In this document: positions 1 through 6,994 of the stretch, piece after piece
Layout of the letters: every line of letters begins with the position of its first letter
Numbering within the stretch: position 1 is the first letter of the stretch
From: Clostridia bacterium
GTDB lineage: Bacteria > Bacillota > Clostridia > Oscillospirales > CAG-272
Assembly (NCBI GenBank): GCA_029010655.1
Contig: JAQXKW010000195.1
Coordinates: forward strand, 1-7,260
DNA: 7,260 nt
Direction of reading: 5' to 3'
Translations under genes and position numbers: made by a program
The notes under the pieces: generated by a model
What the model saw: the letters and a program-made list of their open reading frames with translations, nothing else
Told to the model about the DNA's origin: nothing
Databases searched by the model: none

Positions 1-678
1 CTGCCCGGCGTGGACCGTCCGTGTCTTGCGGCGGTACTGCCCTTTGACCCGCCCGTAATGATAGTGGACTGCGGCGCAAACATAGAGGTAAAGCCCGAAT
101 ATTTTGCCCAGTGGGCATTGCTTGGAAGCATATACTATAAAAATATTATTGGCAATGCTTCTCCCCGTGTAGGACTTCTCAATAACGGAGCGGAGGAAAC
201 TAAGGGCACGGAGCTTCAAATTCAGTCCTATGATATTCTGAAGGGAATGGATAATGTTAATTTTGTGGGCAATGTTGAGGGACGGTACGTTCCCTTGAAC
301 AGCTGTGAGGTATTGCTCTGCGACGGCTTTACGGGCAATGTGCTCCTTAAATATACGGAGGGCGTTTCAAAAATGTTTATGGGGTACCTGAAGGATACTC
401 TGTATAAGAGCGCCGTAACCAAGGCGGCAGCGCTTCTGCTCCGAAAGGATTTGAACGGACTAAAAGAAAGATTTAATTATAAAAATTACGGCGGAGCTCC
501 TGTAATAGGCCTTGCAAAGCCCGTTTTCAAGGCGCACGGAAATTCCGACGCCGCAGCCTTTGCAAGCGCTGTGGAGCAGGCGGTGAATTTTGTCGCCAGA
601 GGAGCCGAGGAGGACCTTAAAGCCGCATCGGAATATCTGAAAAGAGTAAAAGACGAAAGGAAAAAAGAAAATGTCTGA
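1..678 (+). CDS. plsX: Phosphate acyltransferase PlsX, 5'-truncated by window edge
   Basis: PlsX converts acyl-ACP and phosphate to acyl-phosphate, the donor used by PlsY to make lysophosphatidic acid; it is a peripheral membrane enzyme of phospholipid synthesis. The reading frame is open from base 1 and gives 225 residues. Family proteins are about 330-340 residues, so roughly the first 110 are missing. Recognisable family segments, counted from base 1, are the GVDRP block (3-7), DCGAN (23-27), NFVGNVEGR (from 87), DGFTGNV (108-114), NYGGAP in the C-terminal third, and KAHG (177-180). The GTG at base 10 is an internal valine of the conserved GVDRP block and not the start. The gene ends with TGA at 676-678, inside the rnc start region (8 nt overlap, ATGTCTGA), which suggests translational coupling. 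In many Firmicutes acpP or fabD/fabG follow plsX; here rnc follows directly. Identification is confident from motif order. Confidence 0.95.
   Translation: MPGVDRPCLAAVLPFDPPVMIVDCGANIEVKPEYFAQWALLGSIYYKNIIGNASPRVGLLNNGAEETKGTELQIQSYDILKGMDNVNFVGNVEGRYVPLNSCEVLLCDGFTGNVLLKYTEGVSKMFMGYLKDTLYKSAVTKAAALLLRKDLNGLKERFNYKNYGGAPVIGLAKPVFKAHGNSDAAAFASAVEQAVNFVARGAEEDLKAASEYLKRVKDERKKENV
656..661 (+). promoter_or_regulatory. Ribosome binding site of rnc
   Basis: AAAGGA lies 9 nt before the ATG at 671, within the last codons of plsX. It supports the ATG at 671 as the rnc start even though that start lies inside plsX. Confidence 0.6.
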
Positions 679-1396
679 CAGGCTTCTGCCGCTCAGTCAG
701 GAAAAGCTTGAAGAGCGGATAGGCTATAAGTTCAAAAACAAAGAGCTGCTCCATGAGGCTCTCACCCATTCATCTTATATAAACGAGCACAGAGACGCAA
801 AGGAAGAATGTAACGAAAGACTTGAATTTTTCGGGGATTCCGTGCTTTCCGTAATAGTGTCCAGATACCTGTTTTCAACCTTTTCCTCAAGACAGGAGGG
901 CGACCTTACGAAAATCCGTGCGGCGGTAGTCTGCGAAAAAGCCCTTGCCAAGTATGCAAAGGAAATAGATTTGGGCGATTATCTCAGAATGGGAAACGGC
1001 GAGGAAAAAACAAACGGACGCCACCGTGCCTCTATAACCTCCGACGCCTTTGAAGCGGTGCTTGCGGCAATGTATATCGACACGGGCTACGACAGCGACA
1101 GAGTGGCGGAATTTCTCATGCCCTTTGTTGTCCGTGAAATAGACGATATAAGATCCGGCGAATCCTTTGTGGACTATAAAACTGCGCTCCAGCAGATAAT
1201 TCAGCAGGCTGAGGGCGAAAGATTGCAGTATAACGTAATAGGCGAGGAGGGTCCCGACCACGAAAAAACCTTCACCGTAGAGGCAAGACTGAATTCAAAT
1301 ATAATAGGCGTGGGCAAGGGCTCTTCCAAAAGAGAGGCGGAGCAAAACGCCGCAAAGGAAGCGCTGAAGCTTTTCGGCTCAAACGGTAACGACTGA
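671..1396 (+). CDS. rnc: Ribonuclease III
   Basis: RNase III is a homodimeric, Mg-dependent endonuclease that cuts double-stranded RNA, processing the rRNA precursor and some mRNAs. The 241-residue length fits the bacterial family. The endonuclease domain covers about residues 8-155 and holds the signature NERLEFFGDSVL (48-59). By alignment from memory with the E. coli enzyme, all metal-binding and catalytic acids are present: E49, E52, D56, E76, D125 and E128. A linker leads to a C-terminal dsRNA-binding domain (about 167-237) with the typical KREAEQNAAKEAL helix near its end. The start overlaps the plsX stop by 8 nt and has a Shine-Dalgarno site. The TGA stop at 1394-1396 abuts the ATG of the next gene. 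The rnc-to-smc linkage is common in Firmicutes. The protein appears intact and catalytically competent. Confidence 0.97.
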   Translation: MSDRLLPLSQEKLEERIGYKFKNKELLHEALTHSSYINEHRDAKEECNERLEFFGDSVLSVIVSRYLFSTFSSRQEGDLTKIRAAVVCEKALAKYAKEIDLGDYLRMGNGEEKTNGRHRASITSDAFEAVLAAMYIDTGYDSDRVAEFLMPFVVREIDDIRSGESFVDYKTALQQIIQQAEGERLQYNVIGEEGPDHEKTFTVEARLNSNIIGVGKGSSKREAEQNAAKEALKLFGSNGND

Positions 1397-2416
1397 ATGG
1401 ATAAGAAATTAAAGCATGTAAATATTCCGATATTTATACAGCATATGGGGTGCCCCAATAAATGCGTGTTTTGCGACCAGCACGCTATTTCGGGCACCCA
1501 TTCTTTTGATTTTGATAAGGTTCGCAGAGATATAGACGAGGTGCTGTCAACAGCCGGGGGACGCGAGTGCGAAATTGCCTATTTCGGCGGCTCCTTTACG
1601 GGTATTGAGCGCTCCCTTATGATAAAGCTTCTGGATATTGCCGAGGATTATGTAAGTGGGGGAAAGGTCTGCGGAATAAGAATGTCCACACGCCCCGACT
1701 ATATTTCCCCGGAAATCACCTATATTCTGCATAAATATACAATAACTCAGGTGGAGCTGGGAATACAGAGCTTTTCCGATAAGGTGCTGTCCCAAAATAA
1801 AAGAGGACACGATTCAAAGGCATCGCTGGACGCTTGCAGACTGCTGAAAAGCGAGGGCTTTTCCTTTGTAGGACAGATGATGACGGGACTTGCTGGGGCG
1901 GACAGCGAAAGCGAAGCGGAAACCGCAGAAAAAATCTGTGAGCTTGGGGCAGACGGCGCAAGAATATACCCCTGCGTGGTTTTCAGAAATACTGCCCTTG
2001 AAGAAATGACCGCCTCGGGTGAATATACGCCCATGACCGTGGACGAAGCGGTGGAAAGATCCGCAAAGGTGCTTAAAGTGTTTATAAAGCATTCGGTGCC
2101 CGTCCTGAAAATCGGTCTCCACGAATCGGAAAATCTCCATTCGGAAAGCACCTATTTCGCAGGACCCAATCACCCGGCACTGGGCGAAATGGTTCGGGGA
2201 AGGGTCTATCTTGATATGATTCTCGATGAGCTGAAAGACAGAGACTGCGCCGGAAAAACCGTGGGAATAACGGTTCCGTCGGGCGCCGTATCGGCGGCGG
2301 TGGGACAGCATAAGGCAAATAAACTGGCAATTATGGAAAAAACCTCGGCAAAATGCGTCAAAATCCTTGAAAACAGAGATAAAAAGGAATATAATATATC
2401 TATTGAGATTATATAA
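1397..2416 (+). CDS. Elp3-like radical SAM protein without GNAT domain
   Basis: This is a radical S-adenosylmethionine enzyme with the CX3CX2C iron-sulfur motif at C19, C23 and C26 (CPNKCVFC). Other segments resemble the radical SAM half of Elp3 proteins (COG1243-like): GGSFTG (64-69), ELGIQSF (120-126), the RGH triplet (136-138), a C-terminal HESENL block and AGPNHPALGE (from 255). Elp3 attaches carboxymethyl-type groups to wobble uridine of tRNA and normally carries a C-terminal acetyltransferase (GNAT) domain. This protein stops at 339 residues, soon after the radical SAM C-terminal region, so no GNAT domain is present. A role in RNA modification is inference from homology; the substrate is unknown. 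The ATG follows the rnc TGA with no gap and no clear Shine-Dalgarno, so translation probably depends on ribosomes terminating on rnc. The start is supported by the N-terminal pattern leading into the cluster motif. I recall genes of this type between rnc and smc in Clostridia. The last 50 bases are AT-rich and contain a probable promoter. Confidence 0.88.
   Translation: MDKKLKHVNIPIFIQHMGCPNKCVFCDQHAISGTHSFDFDKVRRDIDEVLSTAGGRECEIAYFGGSFTGIERSLMIKLLDIAEDYVSGGKVCGIRMSTRPDYISPEITYILHKYTITQVELGIQSFSDKVLSQNKRGHDSKASLDACRLLKSEGFSFVGQMMTGLAGADSESEAETAEKICELGADGARIYPCVVFRNTALEEMTASGEYTPMTVDEAVERSAKVLKVFIKHSVPVLKIGLHESENLHSESTYFAGPNHPALGEMVRGRVYLDMILDELKDRDCAGKTVGITVPSGAVSAAVGQHKANKLAIMEKTSAKCVKILENRDKKEYNISIEII
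2367..2395 (+). promoter_or_regulatory. Probable sigma-A type promoter for smc-ftsY
   Basis: TTGAAA at 2367-2372 (5 of 6 matches to TTGACA) is followed by an exactly 17 nt spacer and a perfect TATAAT at 2390-2395. There is no extended -10 TG. Transcription would begin near 2401-2403, giving an untranslated leader of about 35 nt that contains the smc ribosome binding site. The element lies inside the last codons of the radical SAM gene, where composition shifts to AT-rich. It would uncouple smc and ftsY expression from plsX-rnc. This is a sequence match only, but both hexamers, their spacing and their distance to the smc start all fit. Confidence 0.62.
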
Positions 2417-2419
2417 GAT

Positions 2420-2432
2420 AGGAAAGGTAGGA
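2420..2432 (+). promoter_or_regulatory. Ribosome binding site region of smc
   Basis: Two purine-rich Shine-Dalgarno candidates occur before the GTG start at 2438: AGGAAAGG (2420-2427, 10 nt spacing) and AGGA (2429-2432, 5 nt spacing). They support the GTG start, and no ATG fits the conserved SMC N-terminus. Which one is used cannot be decided from sequence. Confidence 0.65.
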
Positions 2433-2437
2433 CGACC

Positions 2438-5400
2438 GTGTACTTAAAAGCACTGGAACTCCATGGATTCAAATCCTTCCCGGATAAAACAGTATTGCAT
2501 TTTAACCCCGGCTCAACCGTAATCGTGGGACCTAACGGAAGCGGTAAATCAAATATTACCGATGCCATGAGATGGGTGCTGGGAGAAATATCTACAAAGA
2601 ACATCCGAGGGTCCAAAATGGAGGACGTCATTTTCGTGGGAGCCGACGGGCACAGACCCATGAGCTTTGCGGAGGTTTCCATTACATTTGACGATTCCGA
2701 GCTCCCCCGAAAATTAAACTGCCCCTACGAGGAGGTTACCGTTACGAGACGGTATTACAGAGCAGGGGAAAGCGAGTATTTCATAAACAGAAAGCCCTGC
2801 CGCTTAAAGGATATACATGAGCTCTTTATGAACACCGGCGTGGGGCGCGAGGGCTATTCCATTGTAGGACAGGGAAAAATAGCGGAGATAATCTCCAAAA
2901 AAAGCGAGGACAGACGGGGTATCTTTGAGGAGACCGCCGGCATTTCAAAATACAGATACAGAAAAAACGAGTCGGAAAAGAAACTGCGGGAAACGGAAGA
3001 CAATATGACCCGTGTGCTTGATATTTTCGGCGAGCTTGAAGCCCGTGTGGGACCGCTGGAGCGTGAGGCTCAAAAGGCGAGAAAATATCTTGAGCTGTAC
3101 GAGGAAAAGAAAAAATACGAAATTTCCGTCTGGCTTTTCGATATAGATAAGCTGAGAACGGATGCGGATAGGTTTACCTCCGAGGTCAGAAGAACCGCAA
3201 CCGAGCTTGAAATGGTGGAGGACGACGAGCGAAGCCTGGAAGGACAGTACGAAAGACTGTTTGAGGCGTCTCAGGAAAACAGACAGGCGGCAAGCGTCCT
3301 TTACGAAAAAATCAAGGACATAAATAACGGAATAAGAGAGGCGGAGGCCGAGGCGGCAAGCCTTGAAAAGGATATTGCCCATGCCAAGGCTCTGGCAGAG
3401 GCGGCAGACGCCGCCGCAGAAAAGAGCATTGAGGACGAGAAAAACGAAAATACCGTTTTTCTTTCCCTGAAGGAAAAAATCGACCTTATCGGAAAAAGCG
3501 TTGACGAAACCGATAAAAAAATCGGGGAGCTTGACCGTGAAAAGCAGAAGGCTCTTGAAATAAAGGACGCCCTTGATAAAAAGCTGTCCGACGATTTTGA
3601 AATCATCAGAAATAAAGAAGCGGAGCGGGACGAGCTGAGAGTCCGTCTGGACGTTCTGAAAAACAGCATCAGCGAGCGAAGCGATAAGGAAAGCTCCGTT
3701 ATCTCCGACGTGGAGAAATACGAACAAAAGCTTTCTTCCGTAAACCGTGACATAGAGGACAGCAAAAGTGCAGTTGAAACATACGAAGCGGCTTTGAAAA
3801 AGTCCGATGAGGAAATAGAGAAATGCGACAGAAATATTCTGTCCCTTTCGGATAAAGCCTCCGTTACCGATAGAGAGCTAAGCTCCCTGAAAGCCTCCGC
3901 AGAGGCTCTCCACAGCAGAATTGCCGCTCTTGTCAGAATGCAGGAGCATTTTGACGGGTACAATAACAGCGTAAAGTTCGTAATGCAGTCGGCAGGAGAG
4001 GGAAAGCTCCGCGGAATACACGGACCCGTGTCCTCTCTCGTTAAGGTCGGCGATGAATATACGGTGGCTCTGGAAACCGCCTTCGGCGCAAATCTCCAGA
4101 ATATTGTGGTAGATGACGAAAACACGGCGAAAAGCGCAATCTATGCTCTGAAAAATGCGGGAGCGGGACGTGCTACCTTCTATCCCCTTTCGTCCGTTAA
4201 AGGTCAGTCGAGAACTGCCGAGCTGGAAAATGCGTCAAAGCATGCAGGCTTTGTGGGCTATGCCGACGAACTGCTTTCCTGCGACGAAAAGTACAGATCA
4301 GTTATTTCAAGCATTGTGGGCAGAATTGCCGTTTTCGATAATATCGACAATGCGTCCGACGTGGCACGCAAAAGCGGCTGGAAGCTGAGAATAGTCACTC
4401 TTGACGGTCAGCAGATAAATATGGGCGGCTCCTTTACGGGAGGATCCGTCAGACGGGATTCCGGCATGCTCTCAAGAGGGGCGCATATAGATAAGCTGAA
4501 GGCTGAAAAAGAGGACTTTGACAAAAAAGCGTCGGCGACGGAAAAAGAGCTTAACGAACTGCAAAGAAAAATTTCCGAGGCAAAGGGTTACAGACGGGCA
4601 GAAGAAGAAAAGGCAAAGATTTCCGAAGCGCTCCTGCGTACCGAAAGAGCCCAGCTTGACGAATACGAGGCTACAAAATCCGTAACGGAAAGCCTTTTGG
4701 AGGGACTGCGTGCGGATATGGACACTCTGCGTGAAATGGGCGAGCGGGGCGGCAAGGACGTTGAATGCCTTGAAAAGGAAATTTCGGAAAAGCAGGCTGA
4801 AATTGATGCCGTTGCCGAAATTCGCCGGGAGACATATATAGAGCGAAACGACGCCGAGGATAAGGCGGCAGAGGCAGACGAAAAAATAATTGCCCTTCGC
4901 CTTGAGCTTGCAGGGCTTATGAAGGACGCAGAAAACGCCGCCTCCTCCGCAATTGAGTCAAGAGAGCGTGCGGGAAAATACAGGGAGGAAGCGAATTCTC
5001 ACAGAAGCGAGGCAGAGTCCCTCAGAAACGAGGCACGGGACGCCGATGCAAAAATCACGGAATGCCGTGAAACTGCGGAGAAGCTCCGCTTGGAGCTTAC
5101 CGGTGTTGAAACACAGAGAGCCTCCCTTGAAGAAAATAACGCAGAATACGACAGAAAGCTTAATGAAAACAGAATAAAAACAAAAGAGGCAACCGATAAA
5201 AAGGAGCTGGTACTGCGTGCCCATACCGCCAACGAAGCGAAGCTTGAAAGGCTCAATTCCGAGGTGGATAAAATGACCGCAAGGCTGTGGGACGAATACG
5301 AGCTTACCTATACCGCCGCCACCGCCCTTGATTACCCCCTGCTTACTGCTGAGGAAAGACCTGCGGCGGCAAGGAAAATGAACGAGCTGAAAAACACGGT

Positions 5401-6043
5401 AAAGGCTCTCGGAAATGTCAACGTGGGAGCAATAGACGAGTTTAAGGAGCTCAAAGAAAGATACGATTACCTGAAAGCCCAGATAGACGACCTGACAAAA
5501 TCAAAATCGGAGCTTGAGGGCATTATCGGTTCCATAGACGAAGAAATGAAAAAGATGTTTTCCGAAGCCTTTGAGAAGATTAACGGATATTTCGGAGAGG
5601 TTTTCAGAGAGCTGTTCGGCGGAGGAAGCGCGCATCTTGAGCTGACCGACCCGGAAAACGTGCTTACCAGCGGCGTGGATATAAAGGTCGCCCCTCCCGG
5701 AAAGATGATAAAAAATCTTTCTCTCCTTTCCGGCGGCGAGCAGGCATTCGTGGCAATCGCCCTTATATTTGCGCTTATAAAGGTAAATCCGTCTCCTTTC
5801 TGTATTTTCGACGAAATCGAGGCGGCGCTGGACGAGGTCAACGTAACGAGAGTTGCCAACTATATTAAGCGTTTCTCCAAAGAGATGCAGATAATCATGA
5901 TAACCCACAGACGGGGAATGATGGAAACCGCAAATACGCTGTACGGTGTTACCATGCCGAGACACGGTATTTCCAAGGTGTTTACCCTTGACGTAAACGC
6001 CGTGGCGGAGGACAACGCAATAGCCAAGGAGTTTGTAGAGTAA
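2438..6043 (+). CDS. smc: Chromosome segregation ATPase SMC
   Basis: SMC dimerises and, with ScpA and ScpB, forms the bacterial condensin that organises and segregates the chromosome. The 1201 residues match family length (about 1180-1200). Domains in order: N-terminal ATPase half with Walker A GPNGSGKS (31-38), a conserved arginine (R57) in the loop that supplies the arginine finger, and Q145 of the Q-loop; a first long charged coiled coil (about 170-500); a hinge (about 505-672) ending in GGSFTGG (664-669 region); a returning coiled coil (about 680-1020); and the C-terminal ATPase half with signature LSGGEQ (1097-1102), Walker B ending in D1125-E1126, D-loop ALDE and the THRRG switch segment. 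The GTG start gives the family N-terminus YLKALELHGFKSF. The signature has Gln where B. subtilis has Arg. The stop TAA overlaps the ftsY ATG (TAATG), so the two genes are translationally linked. The gene is intact, with no frameshift seen. Confidence 0.98.
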   Translation: MYLKALELHGFKSFPDKTVLHFNPGSTVIVGPNGSGKSNITDAMRWVLGEISTKNIRGSKMEDVIFVGADGHRPMSFAEVSITFDDSELPRKLNCPYEEVTVTRRYYRAGESEYFINRKPCRLKDIHELFMNTGVGREGYSIVGQGKIAEIISKKSEDRRGIFEETAGISKYRYRKNESEKKLRETEDNMTRVLDIFGELEARVGPLEREAQKARKYLELYEEKKKYEISVWLFDIDKLRTDADRFTSEVRRTATELEMVEDDERSLEGQYERLFEASQENRQAASVLYEKIKDINNGIREAEAEAASLEKDIAHAKALAEAADAAAEKSIEDEKNENTVFLSLKEKIDLIGKSVDETDKKIGELDREKQKALEIKDALDKKLSDDFEIIRNKEAERDELRVRLDVLKNSISERSDKESSVISDVEKYEQKLSSVNRDIEDSKSAVETYEAALKKSDEEIEKCDRNILSLSDKASVTDRELSSLKASAEALHSRIAALVRMQEHFDGYNNSVKFVMQSAGEGKLRGIHGPVSSLVKVGDEYTVALETAFGANLQNIVVDDENTAKSAIYALKNAGAGRATFYPLSSVKGQSRTAELENASKHAGFVGYADELLSCDEKYRSVISSIVGRIAVFDNIDNASDVARKSGWKLRIVTLDGQQINMGGSFTGGSVRRDSGMLSRGAHIDKLKAEKEDFDKKASATEKELNELQRKISEAKGYRRAEEEKAKISEALLRTERAQLDEYEATKSVTESLLEGLRADMDTLREMGERGGKDVECLEKEISEKQAEIDAVAEIRRETYIERNDAEDKAAEADEKIIALRLELAGLMKDAENAASSAIESRERAGKYREEANSHRSEAESLRNEARDADAKITECRETAEKLRLELTGVETQRASLEENNAEYDRKLNENRIKTKEATDKKELVLRAHTANEAKLERLNSEVDKMTARLWDEYELTYTAATALDYPLLTAEERPAAARKMNELKNTVKALGNVNVGAIDEFKELKERYDYLKAQIDDLTKSKSELEGIIGSIDEEMKKMFSEAFEKINGYFGEVFRELFGGGSAHLELTDPENVLTSGVDIKVAPPGKMIKNLSLLSGGEQAFVAIALIFALIKVNPSPFCIFDEIEAALDEVNVTRVANYIKRFSKEMQIIMITHRRGMMETANTLYGVTMPRHGISKVFTLDVNAVAEDNAIAKEFVE
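6026..6031 (+). promoter_or_regulatory. Ribosome binding site of ftsY
   Basis: AAGGAG lies 11 nt before the ftsY ATG, within the last codons of smc. The spacing is a little long, but the match is strong and it supports the overlapping TAATG start. Confidence 0.6.
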
Positions 6044-6948
6044 TGGGCTTTTTTGAAAAACTGAAGGCCGGTCTGTCAAAGACCAAAAACGCTGTTTTTT
6101 CACAGGTTGACAGCGTAATAAAAAGCTTCGTCAAGGTGGACGAGGATATGCTTGAGGAGCTTTTGGAGGTGCTTATTTGCTCCGATATGGGCTTTGAAAC
6201 CGCAGAGGGTATTATTGACGAGCTTAGAGAGCAGATTAAGGACGATAAGCTGAGGGACTCCGAGGACGTGAAGGAGGCACTTAAAGCAATTCTCCGTTCA
6301 AAAATCGGAGAGGGCAAGCCCCTTGAGCTTTCTACATCTCCGTCCGTTATTCTGGTAATCGGCGTAAACGGAGTGGGAAAAACCACCTCTATCGGAAAAA
6401 TTGCGGCGAATCTTAAAGCCGAAGGCAAAAAGGTGATTGTAGCCGCCGCCGACACCTTCAGAGCTGCGGCAATCGACCAGCTTCAGGTGTGGTGCGACAG
6501 AGCAGACGTGGAGCTTATACGCCAGAACGAGGGGAGCGACCCTGCGGCAGTTGTGTTTGATGCGGCTGCGGCGGCAAAAAAACGGGGAGCCGACGTTCTC
6601 ATAGTTGACACCGCCGGCAGACTTCATAATAAGAAAAACCTTATGATGGAGCTTGCAAAAATAGACAGAGTGCTCACAAGAGAACTGCCCGACGCTTCAA
6701 GAGAAACCCTTTTGGTGCTTGATTCCACCACAGGTCAGAACGCAGTTATTCAGGCAAAGGAATTTAAGGAAAGCGCGGAAATTACAGGTCTGATACTGAC
6801 AAAGCTTGACGGAACCGCCAAAGGCGGCGCCGTGTTCAGCATAAAGAGTATGCTGGATATTCCCGTAAAATATATCGGCGTGGGAGAGGGCATAGGCGAT
6901 ATGCAGCCCTTCGACCCGGATATGTTCGTGGAGGCTCTGTTTGAATAA
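6043..6948 (+). CDS. ftsY: Signal recognition particle receptor FtsY
   Basis: FtsY is the membrane-associated SRP GTPase that pairs with Ffh to deliver ribosomes making membrane proteins to the SecYEG channel. The protein has 301 residues: a short basic N-terminus (MGFFEKLKAGLSKTK) likely to help membrane contact, an N domain helical bundle (about 20-90) and the G domain. GTPase motifs visible are G1 GVNGVGKT (107-114), DTFRAAA (137-143), DTAGR (189-193), TKLDG (253-257) and the closing-loop GVGEGIGDMQPF near the C-terminus. The long acidic A domain of E. coli FtsY is absent, as is usual in Firmicutes. The ATG shares one base with the smc stop and follows an AAGGAG site. ffh is not in the window. 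The last codons contain a GGAGG that could serve an alternative start of the next gene. Confidence 0.97.
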   Translation: MGFFEKLKAGLSKTKNAVFSQVDSVIKSFVKVDEDMLEELLEVLICSDMGFETAEGIIDELREQIKDDKLRDSEDVKEALKAILRSKIGEGKPLELSTSPSVILVIGVNGVGKTTSIGKIAANLKAEGKKVIVAAADTFRAAAIDQLQVWCDRADVELIRQNEGSDPAAVVFDAAAAAKKRGADVLIVDTAGRLHNKKNLMMELAKIDRVLTRELPDASRETLLVLDSTTGQNAVIQAKEFKESAEITGLILTKLDGTAKGGAVFSIKSMLDIPVKYIGVGEGIGDMQPFDPDMFVEALFE

Positions 6949-6984
6949 GCCGGACGAAAAAACGGCAAAAAGACTGAGCAGTAT

Positions 6985-6988
6985 GGAG
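6985..6988 (+). promoter_or_regulatory. Ribosome binding site favouring the 6995 start of rdgB
   Basis: GGAG at 6985-6988 sits 6 nt before the ATG at 6995. It overlaps another in-frame ATG at 6983, which itself lacks a good site. A competing GGAGG at 6930-6934, inside ftsY, lies 6 nt before an in-frame TTG at 6941. Confidence 0.5.
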
Positions 6989-6994
6989 AAAAAT

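Noticed and set aside
105..117. Perfect 6-1-6 palindrome TGCCCAGTGGGCA
   Set aside because: It lies inside conserved PlsX codons with no promoter or operator context and no second copy noticed; chance is the simplest explanation.
451..483. Promoter-like TTGAAC with an AT-rich stretch upstream of rnc
   Set aside because: The best -10 candidate (TATAAA at 478) is 21 nt away, too far, and the others match poorly.
661..667. AAAAAAG run as a programmed frameshift site at the plsX-rnc junction
   Set aside because: The run is not phased as a slippery heptamer in the plsX frame, and a -1 shift would not enter the rnc frame; rnc has its own start and ribosome binding site.
10..678. GTG at 10 as the start of a short 222-residue plsX
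   Set aside because: The reading frame is open from base 1, and the GTG encodes the Val of a conserved PlsX block; the true start is upstream of the window.
3400..3415. GC-only hairpin, GGCGGC with a 4-nt loop and GCCGCC
   Set aside because: It encodes an Ala/Glu-rich coiled-coil piece, and no T-run follows, so it is not a terminator.
3301..4125. Long open frame on the minus strand (274 codons) opposite smc
   Set aside because: It mirrors coiled-coil coding sequence; the product is Ser/Phe/Leu-rich low-complexity with no motif. A 260-codon minus frame at 2945-3727 overlaps it and is explained the same way.
5501..6103. Minus-strand open frame of 200 codons over the smc end and ftsY start
   Set aside because: It is fully opposite conserved ATPase and FtsY coding sequence and has no recognisable domain.
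6949..6994. Terminator between ftsY and rdgB
   Set aside because: Only a 4 bp GCCG/CGGC pairing is possible, and there is no T-tract on the plus strand.
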